A DNA stretch of 64,000 nt from Plecoglossus altivelis (taxonomy: Eukaryota; Chordata; Actinopteri; Osmeriformes; Plecoglossidae): assembly GCA_036571765.1 (NCBI GenBank), contig BROE01000005.1, positions 5,802,720 through 5,866,719 on the forward strand, given 5' to 3'. Positions within the stretch are counted from its first letter, which is position 1. Every line of letters starts with the position of its first letter. The notes under the pieces are model-generated. The model did no database searches. It saw nothing but the letters and a program-made list of their open reading frames with translations, and was not told the origin of the DNA. Made by a program: the position numbers and the translations under genes. Shown in pieces: positions 26,526-40,500 of the stretch.

Positions 26526-28515
26526 GCCGCCGCCTGTATAGTGGCTCCTTTGCTCTGATATCCTCTGATATAAAACCACTTGCCAGCAGAATCTATCAAA
26601 CCCAATCCACAAAGAGAAATGCGAGGGGAATAGTCCGTTTTGCATAGTTTTGTCCAAATCAGTTGACTGTTGGAGTGTTTAGGTCTTTGAAAAGCTGGGT
26701 TGGGAGATGACAGAGGCTGCTCATTTGGGAGGAAGCTGCATAGGAGATGAGAGGGCTTCTGAGCCAAAACAATAATAAATTGCCAAGCCTGTGAATGCAA
26801 TTATCCACAAAAACCTTGAGTTGAGGCCATGAGCAATAAATACATGCTTCCATCGCAATAATGCCAGAACCTTGCGTGGCAACAGGCACTCCATTCCTTT
26901 GTCATTCTGGGTGCGAGTGTGAAACGAAATCATAAAAAGATCTGGGGGTTGAACATAAGATCCCCGACTTCTGAGAAGCACTTTTACAAACCAGTAAAAG
27001 AGAGTGAGATGGCTTGGGAGGGGGGAGAGGGGGGAGAGAGAGGAAACAAGAGCCGATTCACTCTTCCTGGTCCTTTGTGTGAGAGGAAAAGAAACATGGC
27101 TGTGGGGGTGGAGTCAATCTAAGAGAAACTGTGTGTGTGTGTGTAGTGCGTGTGTGCATGTGTGTGTGTGTGTAGCACATGTGTGTGTGTGTTTGTGTGT
27201 GTGTTTGTGTAGTGCATGTGTGTCACCTCGCACGGACAATACATCCTCGAGTACTCACACCTAAGTGTGTTCTCCTTTTACTAGCGTCTCCCACTCGGAC
27301 CACGAAACTTACAATTGTATTTACTTTCCAAAATGGCGGCCCATCTGGGGGCCAACTGTTACATTCTGATCTGCACACGCTCCAAGTTAGAAATACTTAG
27401 ACATGCATGCTGCATGTAGTCTTTGAAGGTCTTTCTAACGCCAAAGGAAACAGCTGCATCAGCAAGGCTACTGGTGAGTCAGCTCACATACTGAAACAAT
27501 CACTTCCACCCTCAGGCTGGCATCCTGCTACAGCTGTCCACAGTCCACCAAGATGGGAGCCTTGCTGTACAGTCGACCCCTGGGCCGCTGAAAAGCCTGT
27601 TAAGGAGGCCTGTCTCTCAGTTCCCGGGTTCACACAATGCCAACCCAAACCACAATATCCTCATACTGCAACCCCAGCTCCACCACTAAGTGAAAACCTC
27701 AAAGCTATGCCCCAATCTACTTATTTAAATGTGGCATAGACAGTCACAGACTAACTTTGAGGGGAGAGGATTTACCAGGGCAAGGAAAACCCCAAAAAGG
27801 CATGTTGATGCTAGAACGTAGCCTATATTGCAAAGCAGAATGGCTCCGTCCTACAGCGTACTTGATACATCAGCAGTCCTATTCACAGACATAACATGGC
27901 TTCAAAGAGATTCATGTAAAGAGTCATATTTCACTTTTGGGACTGTGAGGCAAATCTAAAGTGTAGCAAGAGAAAGGATTTACATGGAGAAATAGAATCT
28001 CTAAATACTGCAATTTAGAGATCAAAGCTGAGAGAGAGATATTCTGGAGAGCTTCATTTAACACCCAATCTTCATCAATTAGTCTGCGAGGGGGGGGCGA
28101 GAGACGGATGGACGGAGAGAGCGAGAGAGAGCACAGGACTGTTCCTGACCCCCTCCTGTCCTGATCCTGATTTCCCAGGGGTGTCCCACATACTCGAAGC
28201 CACGAAGGAGAAGACGGGAGCCCAATTAAGAGAAAATTCTAGGTTAGCAAGTTTGGTTTTCAAGGCCAAATCCACTCCCGGGTATGACATCAAACAGGCG
28301 ACTGAAGGGGGGGAAGAGGGAAGGAGAACGGAGAACACCCACAGAGCAGAAACCCGTACCTACTGAGACACCTCAGAGCTCATGGAAGGAAAGCCAGTCG
28401 TAGGTTCCATCTGCAGGATAAAGTGTGTGGGTGGCTGAGAGTCTGTCTAGTCCTGCCAAGATACACGACTTGAAATATTCAAAACGGCTTGAAAATCAGG
28501 GTTTTTTGTAGTTTT

Positions 28516-28546
<31 letters not shown>

Positions 28547-31500
28547 CAACCTCTATAAAAAGATTGCTGACGCTCTCTGTAACAATGTACTATTATTCCA
28601 ATCTTACACCACAATTTGGCAATGCTGCAAAATAAGAAACCAAAATCAGCTTAAAATATTTGCCTGTTATTAGTCCCTTAGTATTTTACTGCAGTGTGTG
28701 GTAGACCCATACCGTAACTCATAACCGGCAGCTAACTGTTCGTGGAAGACTTGCAATCTGTTATCTCCATCCCTGAACTTACATAAAATGCTTTGCTTTC
28801 CTCATTTGAAATATTCTGAGCTTTGAGGCCCGGCAAGATATTTAGCTTGGCCAAGCCTTCCTCCGAAAAGTAACAGTGGGGGGAAAAAAAAGGAGAAAGT
28901 TAGAAAGTAGTGCAGAGGAGGCCTGTGAGCTTCTGGAGAGGACATCGGATCGACACCCTCATCTTCAGCTCCGTCTGAGACCTGCAAACTTCAGTGTGTT
29001 TCCCCTGGTATGTAGAGGACGGTTTTGGTGTTGTGATGATCTGCTAAAAATAACAGGTTTTAGAGGAAGTTCAGGATGTTTTCCCTCATTTACCACTAAT
29101 AGGTCTTTAGACTGAATGATGACGAAACTTGCTGACTAGAGTCACTGTAATTCCCTTGTAATGCCAGTAAATACTAGTAATTACAGAGCATAATTACTGT
29201 GTACATTATACACATATCTCCACCCCACTGGCAAAGCTTGGCCACTGTTTATCACCACAACAAAGTAAATACATCTCCCTCGCTTTTAGCCTTCATACAT
29301 GTCAACTCGGGTGAAGAACTGTAGGATAGACGACTTCAAAACAACATATCAAGATCTGGGAAAGAAGTTTGAGATGAACCTTCTGGAACACGCCCTTAAA
29401 ATATGTTCTCCCAGTTCTTCTTGACAAGGCTTCTGTCTATCTGCACAAACTCCTGGCTGCTGGGGAGAGTAGACACCTGGTGCTGAAGAGGGATGGTTCG
29501 TGAGGTGGGGAGCGTGTGTGTGTGGGGGGGGGGGTTACTCTTCTCCCCCAGAGGACGGCCCCAGACCCTGGGTATAACCCAGACAGAGAGAAGGCGGCTG
29601 TTCTGCAGGTGGACTGGGAGGTTTTTTTTGGCAAGTCCCAGATATCAACCTTCAGGTTTCATCTTTTCAACGTTAAAATACACTCCGCTTTCAGTCTCAC
29701 TTTCAGTCGCTCCTCACATACCTCCAGAGCTCCATAATTATATGATGGAAGAGAAGAAACGAGGGGCGGGGGGCTGGGGGGGGGGGGGGGGGGGTTACTT
29801 GGCAGAAACCTTGACATTCCTGACATGAAACCTTCTCCTCCACAGCTAACCTTTTCTTCTGCTCAGGCTGTTTCCACAGGATCACATGCTCTCAAACAGG
29901 ATGAGCTGTTCTGGACCGCATTCAAAAGGATCATTAAAAAAAAGGAGGTAAAAAAATAAATAAAACACCAACTTATTTGGGACCGAAGGCTGTGTATAGT
30001 TAGGTAGGCTAGTGCCTTGGGTCTGGACCTGCTGAGAGGGGGGTGCGGCACACCTGCTGGGCTCCTCAGGTAGTGGGGGGGTTGAGGGGGGGGGGGTCAA
30101 TGAACATGTGGGGAGTGACATGGTTGGGAGCCACGTTACCAAGGAGACTGGGACAGGGGGTGGAGGTGGAAGGCTGCAAGGAGGAGGGGGGGGTTCCTGA
30201 AATTTGCGTGTTCCCAGTTTCCCTCTCCTTCCCCGGCTCTCCTGACAGGACTAAACCCTTCACCAGGCAGGAGATCACCACCATAATGACTTCCTCTTGT
30301 TCCCCAGCAAAACAAATGTAAGAGGCACATGGATCGGCTGTGATTTCATGGGGAATCAACTTCAGTTATTTCAGTATGCCCTCGTGACAATGTCCAAACA
30401 TGCTGGAGAGGGGGTTTCACCCATCGGTGTAGCGTCATGGAAACCTCCAGTAAGACATTCCACTACTGAGCAGGCTAATCCGTCATTTCCTTTCCTTGGT
30501 CCGTAACCCTTTGGCCCCGGCGTGCGAGGAACCCCTGCGGAGTCAGGTTATCTCCCACTTCACCGCCTGCTGAGAGCGCAGCCAATCACCGTGCGGCTTG
30601 AATGCGGAGCCCGTCTCGACAATGAGGCAGTGAAGAAAGGGTCGGGCCCGCGTCTCCCTCTCCGTGCCAGTAATCTCTCTTTGAGGCCTCCGCGTCTCTA
30701 ATTGCCTGGACACTTGTGTCCGAGGGCGGCTCTCTCGGCTCAGTGAAAGAGATGAGACCTCTCTTGCTCCTTACAACAGGCTTAAACCGCTGAAGCCTTT
30801 TCACTCCACACGGCCGTGGGATTGGGTCCCCCCCCCCTCAGTCCACATGGATGTGGAGCAAAAGACTAATCAAAACAGCGATTAGGCCCCGACACGGAGG
30901 CATCGCTAGCTCGCAGCAGGGGCCACAGCAGGGCCACCGCAGGGGGGCTCGGGGCCTCCAGTCACCACCTGGCTTTTCACTTGATGATTTGCTTGTTTGG
31001 AGACCCTAACATTAACGTTGGAACTTGTACTTACGCCTCTGAGTAACTAAAGGGTTGGATGTGCATGGAATGCGTGTAGCGGGGAGTTTTATTGAGTGAC
31101 TGGGACGAGCAATAATAGATTTTCCAGCGGTAGCTTGGCGATCGTGGAACTGCACTACGGCTGTAATCTCAAACGAACCTCGGTGAGAGCGATAAGAGAG
31201 ACTACGGACGGAAACTGATTAAAGTGCTTGTCCAAACCTCAACGGTCTCAGTGTCTACCGCAATCAGCCTGCACTGTGTAGGCCTGCCTACCTTCTCAGC
31301 AGATAACCAGCCCCCCCCTCCCCCTCCCCCTCCCTTCCCCTCCCCTCCCCTCCCTCCCCCTCCTTCACCAATTCCTCCATTTAGACCAGTCATCAGATCC
31401 TCTCTCTGTTCCCCGGACGTCTCGTCTCTGCATTCTACAGATTCCATGCCACTTCTTAACGGTGCAATCAGAGGAAATTGTCGCCCTGTAAAAAGCTTGC

Positions 31501-34500
31501 AGCTGCGGAGAACAAACAAGCCTAAGTCTGTGATTGTGCAGACATCTGAACAGTACTCCACTTTCATCAGTATTGGCTTAACCCTGGATCATTGCCATGT
31601 CTAAGGGAGGAGGGACTGGATGAACTGTTTATTCTGGATTCATTTCCCGAGGCTGTCAAATCACATTCATAACTCCAGAATAAATGGGGGTGGGGTGGGG
31701 GGGGGGTCTAATAATAGATTGCTGACGTGATGCATCTGATTCACACTTAATTCATACCACAAAGGTATGAGATCTGGAGCTGTTCACAGGCGAAAGCGTC
31801 CCAGCAATGGTCTTAAATAACGACTTGAGTGTGTTGTATCCAACAGATCATATAAAACACATTGACAACCCTACTAAAGTCATAACAAGGTCATAAAAAA
31901 AGGCAGATGGGATGACTTCCTCTGCCAGGGTCTTGTCAGTGGGAGGGATCACCAAATCCTATTTTCCTGAGTAAATATTGGACGCAATTATGGGGAGAGC
32001 ATATTGCTGTGGTGGCCTATATGAATAAACAGACCTGGACACGCAGTCACACAAGTGAATGTGGCAGCAGAGTAGATTGGTTGTTTGGATGGCTAATCAG
32101 TAGACAGAGCATTAAACAACTTCAAACGGTAGACATCTGAATTCATAACGTAGTTCTGAGACAGCGGGAGTAGATGAGAACCAGCCAAACGCTCCGGAGA
32201 GAGGGAGGGCTGCGGGGAAACGGGGAAACTGCAGGGAGCAGCGCCCGCCACAAAAATCTTTCAAAACTCCCCGCGGTTCTTATCAGAATCACCACAGTCA
32301 CTCAATTCAACCAATAAGCCCTCTCCCCTCACCCCCTGCCCCCCCCACCCCTCCTGCCTATCAAACAGCAGCACGTCAAGTTAAGCCACAAATTCTCCAG
32401 CTGCCACAGTGGGCTGTTAAAACTAGTAAAGCCAAAGAGATGGAGATGTGACTGCTGGATCTGGATCCTTCTCCCTCGATCGTTGAGACAGCAGGTACCT
32501 GCTCTACCGAATCACTCACAAGGTAAGGCAGTGAGGTAACCACCTCGCATTCTGGAACTAAGACTGGCTAAAAGAGCTGACTCGATATTATGGAAAACGC
32601 TTCTAGGGAAGGGGAGGTGGGGTGGGGGGGGGGGGGGGGGGGAGGTGATATTGCCATTCATCCTTAATAGCCGCAAGCCGTCTCCTTCGCTGCCTCATTA
32701 TCTAGTTGCTGGATATTAGCCTCCCCTTGTCTCCCCAAAACATCTGTCTCTGAGGAAGGCAGGATCATACCATGCTCACGTTAAGAGCAGCCACCCGTCT
32801 AACGCGGGCAGTTAGCGAGGTCAGACGCGTCACAGGGCCCATGTAGGGCGATCTCCAGAAACCGGAGAACATCTGAGCCAGGAAGCCAGACAGAAACGGG
32901 GCCGGGTTGGTTTGGTGACTTTGGAGGTGCTAATTGGCCGTAAGCTTCCCGAGATGAAGGCGATTAGTCGGTTTGGCCTGAACTCGACCTCCCTCTCCTC
33001 CCGGGGGAGACGTGTGTATGTTGGAGTGCCGTGGAGGTCTTTGAACTGTCAGAAGGATTGAGACAGAGTGTGATTTCAGGGTTGTGAGACTGCTCACCTT
33101 TCACAGCGGAACTGCTGGGAACTTCTCACCCCTTTAATCCTAAAGAAAGCAACGACGCTCGCAGTTCAATGAAGAGGAGGCTCTCCGTGAAAAACAAGCA
33201 ATCTTACAGACCCGTACGAGGGCTTGCATTTAAGGAAGACTCGGTAAAAAGGCCATAGACATGCTTGAGTGAGTTGGTGGTGAATTCTGAGCGAGATTAT
33301 CCACTGTCGACTGGAGGTTCTGGCTTCTTAACTCCCATCTAATCTTCCTGCCCATGCTTTCCTCTGCGCCTTCCTGGCCTCTCGAATTCCCACTCTCTCT
33401 CTCTTCCTTTCTTGTCCTCCCCCTCTCTTAAGGAGAGCTGTATTAGATGCTGTGTCCCCTTTCTGTCACACAAGCTTTAAAACACTGACAGAGCAGAGCA
33501 GACCTCCCTGGCTCCTTCTCCCCCCCCACCCAAATCCTTCTCCACCCCCCCTCCCCCCATACACCACTAGCCTGAGGAAGTGACCACTTGTATCTACCTG
33601 TCCTCCAATTACAACCCAAAGACTAAGCGCAACCGTCAAAATATAACGGTTTTGTAATTATATTTGATTGCACGGAGGTTCACAAAGCCAAAGGCTGTAA
33701 AGGAAAGAAGAGAGAGTGATCAAGCGAGCAGTAAAAGGGTGGAGGGAGCGTATGAGGCAGAGCGTGAAGAGGAGTGCCTGTTCCGCTCATGCTGCATCGC
33801 TAGCACTCATATGGGTTATTCCATTGTATTACCAGACAGCTGGGGAGAAAGAAGCCACTCACCAGCACTGAGCAAGAGCTCAGTAGTAGACAAGACAGCA
33901 GGGCTGGCGCCAACACCAGTGTGCCAGGCTCCAAGCTGAGACACTAGGCCTGTTTGTATAGCAGGGGTCTTGCAGACAGGAGCCTTAACCACAGGCCCTG
34001 TTACACTTCAATGAAAACACTTGCTAGGAGGGGAGGGGAGGGGGGCTTCACACCCTGCTCACACTACAGTGCATGATCATTTGCCATTTCCATCGGGGGA
34101 AGGGGAGGGGGACTGGCAGAGCGTGAGATGGACAAGCAGAGGGGGGAGAGAAACAAGATAAGTGGATGGGGAGGGTTGAAGGTTATCTAAATAGACAATT
34201 GATAATCGGAGGAGGATTTGTGGGTCTAAAGAAGGCTGGAAAAGCAGGTACTGCCACACCAAAGCAAAAGGAACACGGCGTGGCTATGGAGATCGTCTAG
34301 GAGACGGGCCTTGACATTTGAATTCCCTTCCATTCACTTAATGCAGAGCGAGAGACAGAGAGAAAGTGAGAGACACACAGGCGGTGACACAGTGAGAGAG
34401 ACAGAGAAAGAAAGTGAGCATTTAGAGACTAGAGGACTGGAAAAGTAACAACCATGTGTTTATTTCCATGGAAATCAAGCAATGGCTAAGAACTTTCCCT

Positions 34501-37500
34501 GCAGTTGGTTTCACCAGAAATGAATATCTAACTATAACGACCTAGGCCTTCCATACATGTGAGCCGCCGTCTGGACAAAAAAAAGGAAATACGGAACGTG
34601 GATTGGCGAGGATGTGTTAATTGGCTCGGTTTGGAATAACGTACGCAAGAAGATGAAGCATCTGTTGTGCTCGTCTGAGCGTTACTGCAGACGCTGCAGT
34701 TTAGCAATGCTCGAGCTGTTGCTCCCCAACGTCATCGTCTTGTGGAAAGTTCTGGTAAAAAAACCCGCAAGAGTCCTAAAAAAGGTCCAACTGGGCAGAA
34801 CGATGGGACAACAGAGACAGGCCCAGTCCCAGGGTCTCTGTTGTGTGGATCCTGAACCACAGGCTGGAGGTCACAGCCTTACAGCCATTGTGGCTTTGTA
34901 GCTTGCAGGCAGATAACAGACCCAGAAACCGATCTGTTGGCGGAGAGAGAAAGGGAGGTCTGGGTCGCTTCGTAAGCCACACAGGCTCCCTGTTTTCAAG
35001 TCACTCTCAAGCGGTAACTTAAACCCCCCCCAAACATCACCTTCGACGAGATCACTATTGTCTCCGTTCACAATATTGCAGTGCCGGCAGTCAAACGGAC
35101 ACAAAGCCCGGTGAAAGAGGACAGTAACACTAGCTTGGTGTGAGAGGCAACAGTTGGCGAGGCTGGCGGCCCACAGCCGCGTCCCGGTGCTTCGCTTCCC
35201 CTGCCCCCTCCGGCCTCGCCGCCACGGCGGAGCAGGTGTCTGCTCACATTCCTCCCACGAGCTCTTGTCAAACATCGCGTTAGGTAACAGACGATCGCAG
35301 CTGCAGGGACAATGGAGGCGACATGACGGCTCAGGAGCAGAGCCAGACAGACACTCAACCGCACGCCTTTTTCTCAAGGTAGCAGTAAGCAAAAAGTCCA
35401 CGTTCTAGACCAATAAAGATATAGCTTCAATTACTCAGACACACACACCATGATATTACAATATAATGTAAATCAATGGGAATTGTAAATATCACCCGTA
35501 TGTTTTAGCCGGTATTTTGAGTTGGTGAGCCTATAAGCACAAAGAGAGGAGCGTCTCACAGCCACACGCTGGCCAGAACAGATTCTCAGAGTGAGAGTGA
35601 CGAGGCACAGATCATCTCTGCATGGGTGAACCTCAACCACAAGCAGCCTTCACAGATAAGGAACATCACATTATCACCTGCTGATAAAGAGGGCAAGATT
35701 GTTTTCCTATTTCTTTTTCTTCCTCCTCCCCCCCTCCCCTCCTCAGGTTTTCTGCAGGAATCAAAGGCAGGCTGCAGGCGTGAGGCTGCGATATGTGATG
35801 AGCAGGGCTCGGTGCGCTTTTCATCAGATTGGCGACAGCCCGATGACAGGCACCCTTGGCCCCTTCTCTACAGGCCCTGGCAGCTGTGGCCCTGGTGCCA
35901 GCGCTCCTAACCAGGGAGGGGGTGTGTTGTGCGGGTGTAGTAGTGCAGAGCTGGGGGGTATGAACAGGAGGCCTTTCTCTCACTGGGGTGTAATATCCCC
36001 TCGGAAGCAAACACAAACACACTACACACACACACACACACACACACACAACACACACACAGACACACACACACACACACGCACTACACACACACACCAC
36101 ACACACACACAACAACACACACACACACACACACACACACCACACACACCACAACAACACACACATCACTACACACACACACACACACACACCACACAAC
36201 ACACACCACCACACAGTTCTGTCAACACATTGCGCAGCGCACACAAACACATTCACAATACACACTTCAGCAAAAGGGCTAGTCTCATCAGAATGGACTC
36301 TCCATTGTGGCAGGGGTGGAGCCGTCGACACGACTTGGCGAAGTTTTAGATTGATTTACGTATGCGTCTTCCTCTACGCCCTGGACCAGCATTGTAAGGG
36401 GCAGGGCCGGACTTAGGCCAGGACGCGCTGCTAGGGATGCGAGCCGTACCTCCGTATAGACACTGGGCAGAGCATCCACTTGCCTGAAGGACGAGCGCGG
36501 CCGCGAGGGCCTAACACGAAGCACGCTCGCGGATGGGAAAGCGCAAAAGCGTGTTTCTCATCTGAAAGCTCCCGCGACCTTTTGTGTCGTGCCAATCCCA
36601 AGAATGGAAAATAGCTAATAAGTAACGAAACGGTCTGTGAACCGCATCTATGGCGACGTTGATGCCATGAACGACATTTGTTCTCCACAGCTGGAAGGAA
36701 ATCAAACTCGGCGCTCGAATGTGACGCTTCCCAGTTACTCTGCTTGTCTTTCAGGCAGCACAGCGAGGAAAAGTGGAAATCGAGGGACGTGGCAAAGTAA
36801 AAACAGCTTAGGTAAATAAACAACGTGTAATGTTTTGTCCAAACACAAGCAAATGAAGAATTTCTTTGCGGAGCGATTGTATGGAGATGACACAGGCTGG
36901 GGTGCAAGTGTTAACACCGGCCGTGTTTCTCCTCGGTGTCTGAAGCTTATCCCTGCTTGATTAGATAACAAACATTCCCAGTGATGTGAGTGACAGAGCA
37001 GAGTACACACAGCAGGAAACGGCAAGCCAGGGAGAGCAAGCGACACACAGAGGGATAGAGAGCGACACAGAGAGAGCGAGAGACACACACACACACACAG
37101 GGTGAGGAGGGGGTGGAGGAAAGTAAGGTCGGGGGGCCGGTACAGTAGGAGGTGGAGGGAGGCCAGGTGGGCGATGAGGCTCTGAAAGAGGCGATTGAGA
37201 AAGATTGCAGGCTCTGCCAGGAGATGTGCACACTTCAGGCCCACAGAGCTGCCTCACTCTCCACCCTGCCCAAGGCCTGCACGGAGGAGGAGGGGAGGAT
37301 GTGGACCATTTCCAAAACCCGCAGAGCCACAATACCAACGCAGTTCCCCACCAGGTCAACATCATACACCAATTAGAGCACTCCAAGGCACACAGCGCTA
37401 CTCTTCAGCGGCTGCTACGATCGTGTGCGCACAGGCCAAAAACTAGGACCAGCGAACGTTTCTAACAGAGACCAAACTGACTGCCTTGATGACCTCGTTG

Positions 37501-40500
37501 TTCAGCGCCAGACTTCAACACTTGCTCAGGGAAAAAGCTTCCTGCAGGACTTGTCAAAAAATATATACTTTGAACGCGGACATGTTGATTTAGGGCTGAA
37601 GTCAGTGTGTTGCCATCTTGCCTTGGGTCTGTGTAAACAGGGTGTAAATCTTTGACACAAAAGGAACAAGGAAATCATTTTAACGAGGGGCTTATTGACA
37701 AAGTAACTCCCTGTTAAAAATACATTTTGGATCAAACATTTCAAACTGAGCATAGTTCCTGCTAATTCAAATGTTGCAGTCGTGTATGGGACCCAACAGA
37801 AGACGTTCTTTTCACAATATTGTAGTCAGATATTGACAAAAGGGTCCACAGGACAGGACAGGAACAGCCTTTTCAATCCATGAGCCTTTTCTCCTCCTCT
37901 GCCCAGCATATAAAATATGAACATCAACACACACCCACGCATTATATGCATGAACGCTCAAAGATGTCAAAACATTGAATCTTAGAGGCCCGCAAAGCTC
38001 TTGGTGAAACGCTAAACATGATTTTGTCATTGGAAAAAAAAAATCACAGGGATAAGCAATTGCAAGCTGACAATGTTCACCGACGCCTACAAAGCAGACT
38101 AGGTCAGAGGTTAGATAAAAAGGTTCTCCTCATAGCTGCAAAGAACACAAACACACTATCTGTTGCAGTGGCCACTATACCAGATTGTGAACAATAGCAA
38201 TGTTGAGGCAGCAGATATTTTCCACTAGCGTTTACAACAATAATGCTGCACTGTGGCTACGCTCCGCCCAGACTGGCCCAAGGCAACCCCCATCTCTCCG
38301 TCATTTCTCCCTTATTCCCCCCTTCACGCCTGGACTACATAATGAAGTCAAACACAAACCAACGCTGGCAATCTGTAGCGCATTAGAAAGGCCTTGATTC
38401 AATCTAAATCATGCTGCACCTATCTGAATCAATATGAGGACTCAACAGGAAAAGACCACAGGAGGATACTCACCAGAAAGAATTATTAGCAAATACATTG
38501 GGTTATAATTTGCCTCTATTTAGACAATAAAGTTGCCACATAAAATACATCAATATAAAGACTACCAGTGTAAAAAAAAACTAACAAAAACAAAAAACAA
38601 GAAAAGGGGGAAATTAATCGTAAATGAAATAATATTTAAGCGAAAATAAATGGTTCCGAAACCCAGCCTTGTCACTTTCTTAAGTCACCGTCATTTCACA
38701 GAATTGACAATAGAATAATAATAATATTCCGGAGTGCACAATTTGATTCTAAATGCATTCAGTGGTGTGTCATGCCTGAGCTATTCCCCTTCACACTAGT
38801 GTCCTATGCTGCTACGCTACCTGCTGAGGATGGAGAAGAACCATGGCACAGGCCAGACTTGTTTAGAAAAAAGAAGAAAAAAAAATCCCATTATTGCACA
38901 ATCCTGGCTTTCTCCCTCTAGCTCATAAGCACCACTGACAACAGCAATGTACACAGTCCATCCACTTTCCCACCCACACAGTATTCTTCTTTACGCCAGG
39001 ACGCAGTATGCGTGCAGCTGCAACCACACACACTGCCAAATACACGGCGACGGTAATCTCTGCGGGATTTCATTGTAATTTGTTATTAAGGATGATGATT
39101 TCCGTGCAAGACAGGCCCGCCGCTGCATGCAGAAGCGCTTGTGGTGCACGGAACCAAAATGGTTTCTCTCTGCAGGTGAGAGAGATGTTACAGCTGTAGA
39201 GACGGACCCTTCTCTCACTCGATGCACCAAACTGTCATGACAACAACACATGTTATTTGACAAACAGCCATTTCACAGAACAAACTGTTAAAAAACTGTA
39301 TTTTATCATTCACACTTCATCTTAGCCATTTTGATAGTCATCATACAATTAGGTGAAACATTAGAGAATGCAACTGAATCAGACTAGAAATGAACCCAGA
39401 TGGAAATAATGAGGAATGTGGAAATATTATTTATAGAGTGAATGAATTAGAAAATTACAAAATATCTACAGAAATAAATTATCCATCTGTTAATATCTAC
39501 AAGAATGCTGGCCCATTTAGACTGTATTTGATGATTAATATTATCCCCACTATTATGTTGAACACAACAGTATTAGGCCCATTAGGTTGACGCAAATCAA
39601 CAGACCTTCAATTAAACTAAACGCCATTACCACAATCAAGTATTCTAAATCGATAGTGAAAACTTTTTTTCCCCCACATTGAATTTGTACAAACACAGAC
39701 ATGCATGTGTATATACACATTCACACACAATATTACATTTCCTGATCTACCACTGACAGTTGCTAATCAACATATATAATACACAAGACACTGAAGGGGG
39801 TTTAGATTTTTTTTTTGCTGTACACAAACAAATCCCATTGTGTACAGTTAATATTTGGTATAGGCTACCTTCAATGTAGTGCACATAACTCAGACATGCA
39901 CATACAGGAATACAACTAGGCCTACAATTACACCGTAATTTATAGAAACAACATTGTTTCTTTAATTCAATTATTATGAAGGAATACTGATATAGATTTA
40001 TAAAGGTCACTTTTCTTGACATTGGTTGACACGTGTGCTCAATAAATAGCTCAGAACTCAATGTATTATCTCTCAAAACAAATATTATATTATTCACGTG
40101 TTTGTCCTTAATTGTATGCGTTTGCGAGATAGTGCTTTTGCAGACAATCATATCAAACAGACTGGAAAACTCAAAGTAATCTCATAGATTTAGTCCAGAT
40201 ATCCTATTTGAAAGACAAGCACATTTATTTGCTGAAAGGGAGATGCAGCAAGTTAGACCACATCGTTTGTAACAAAACCGCCTACATATTAAACCCTGCT
40301 TCAACTATAATTGCAACGTGCATGTGCAAATTACCTAAATAATCAACAGTAAAAGGCGACACCTGTGCCAATATAGCCTAAACCATAGATTATGGTTATT
40401 GTCAAGCTCTTTACATCTTAATGGCCAGTGAAAATACAAACATATTAGTGTCATCTTGACAGAGATGCAGTCGTTCCCATTGATCCTATATTTGTAATTA

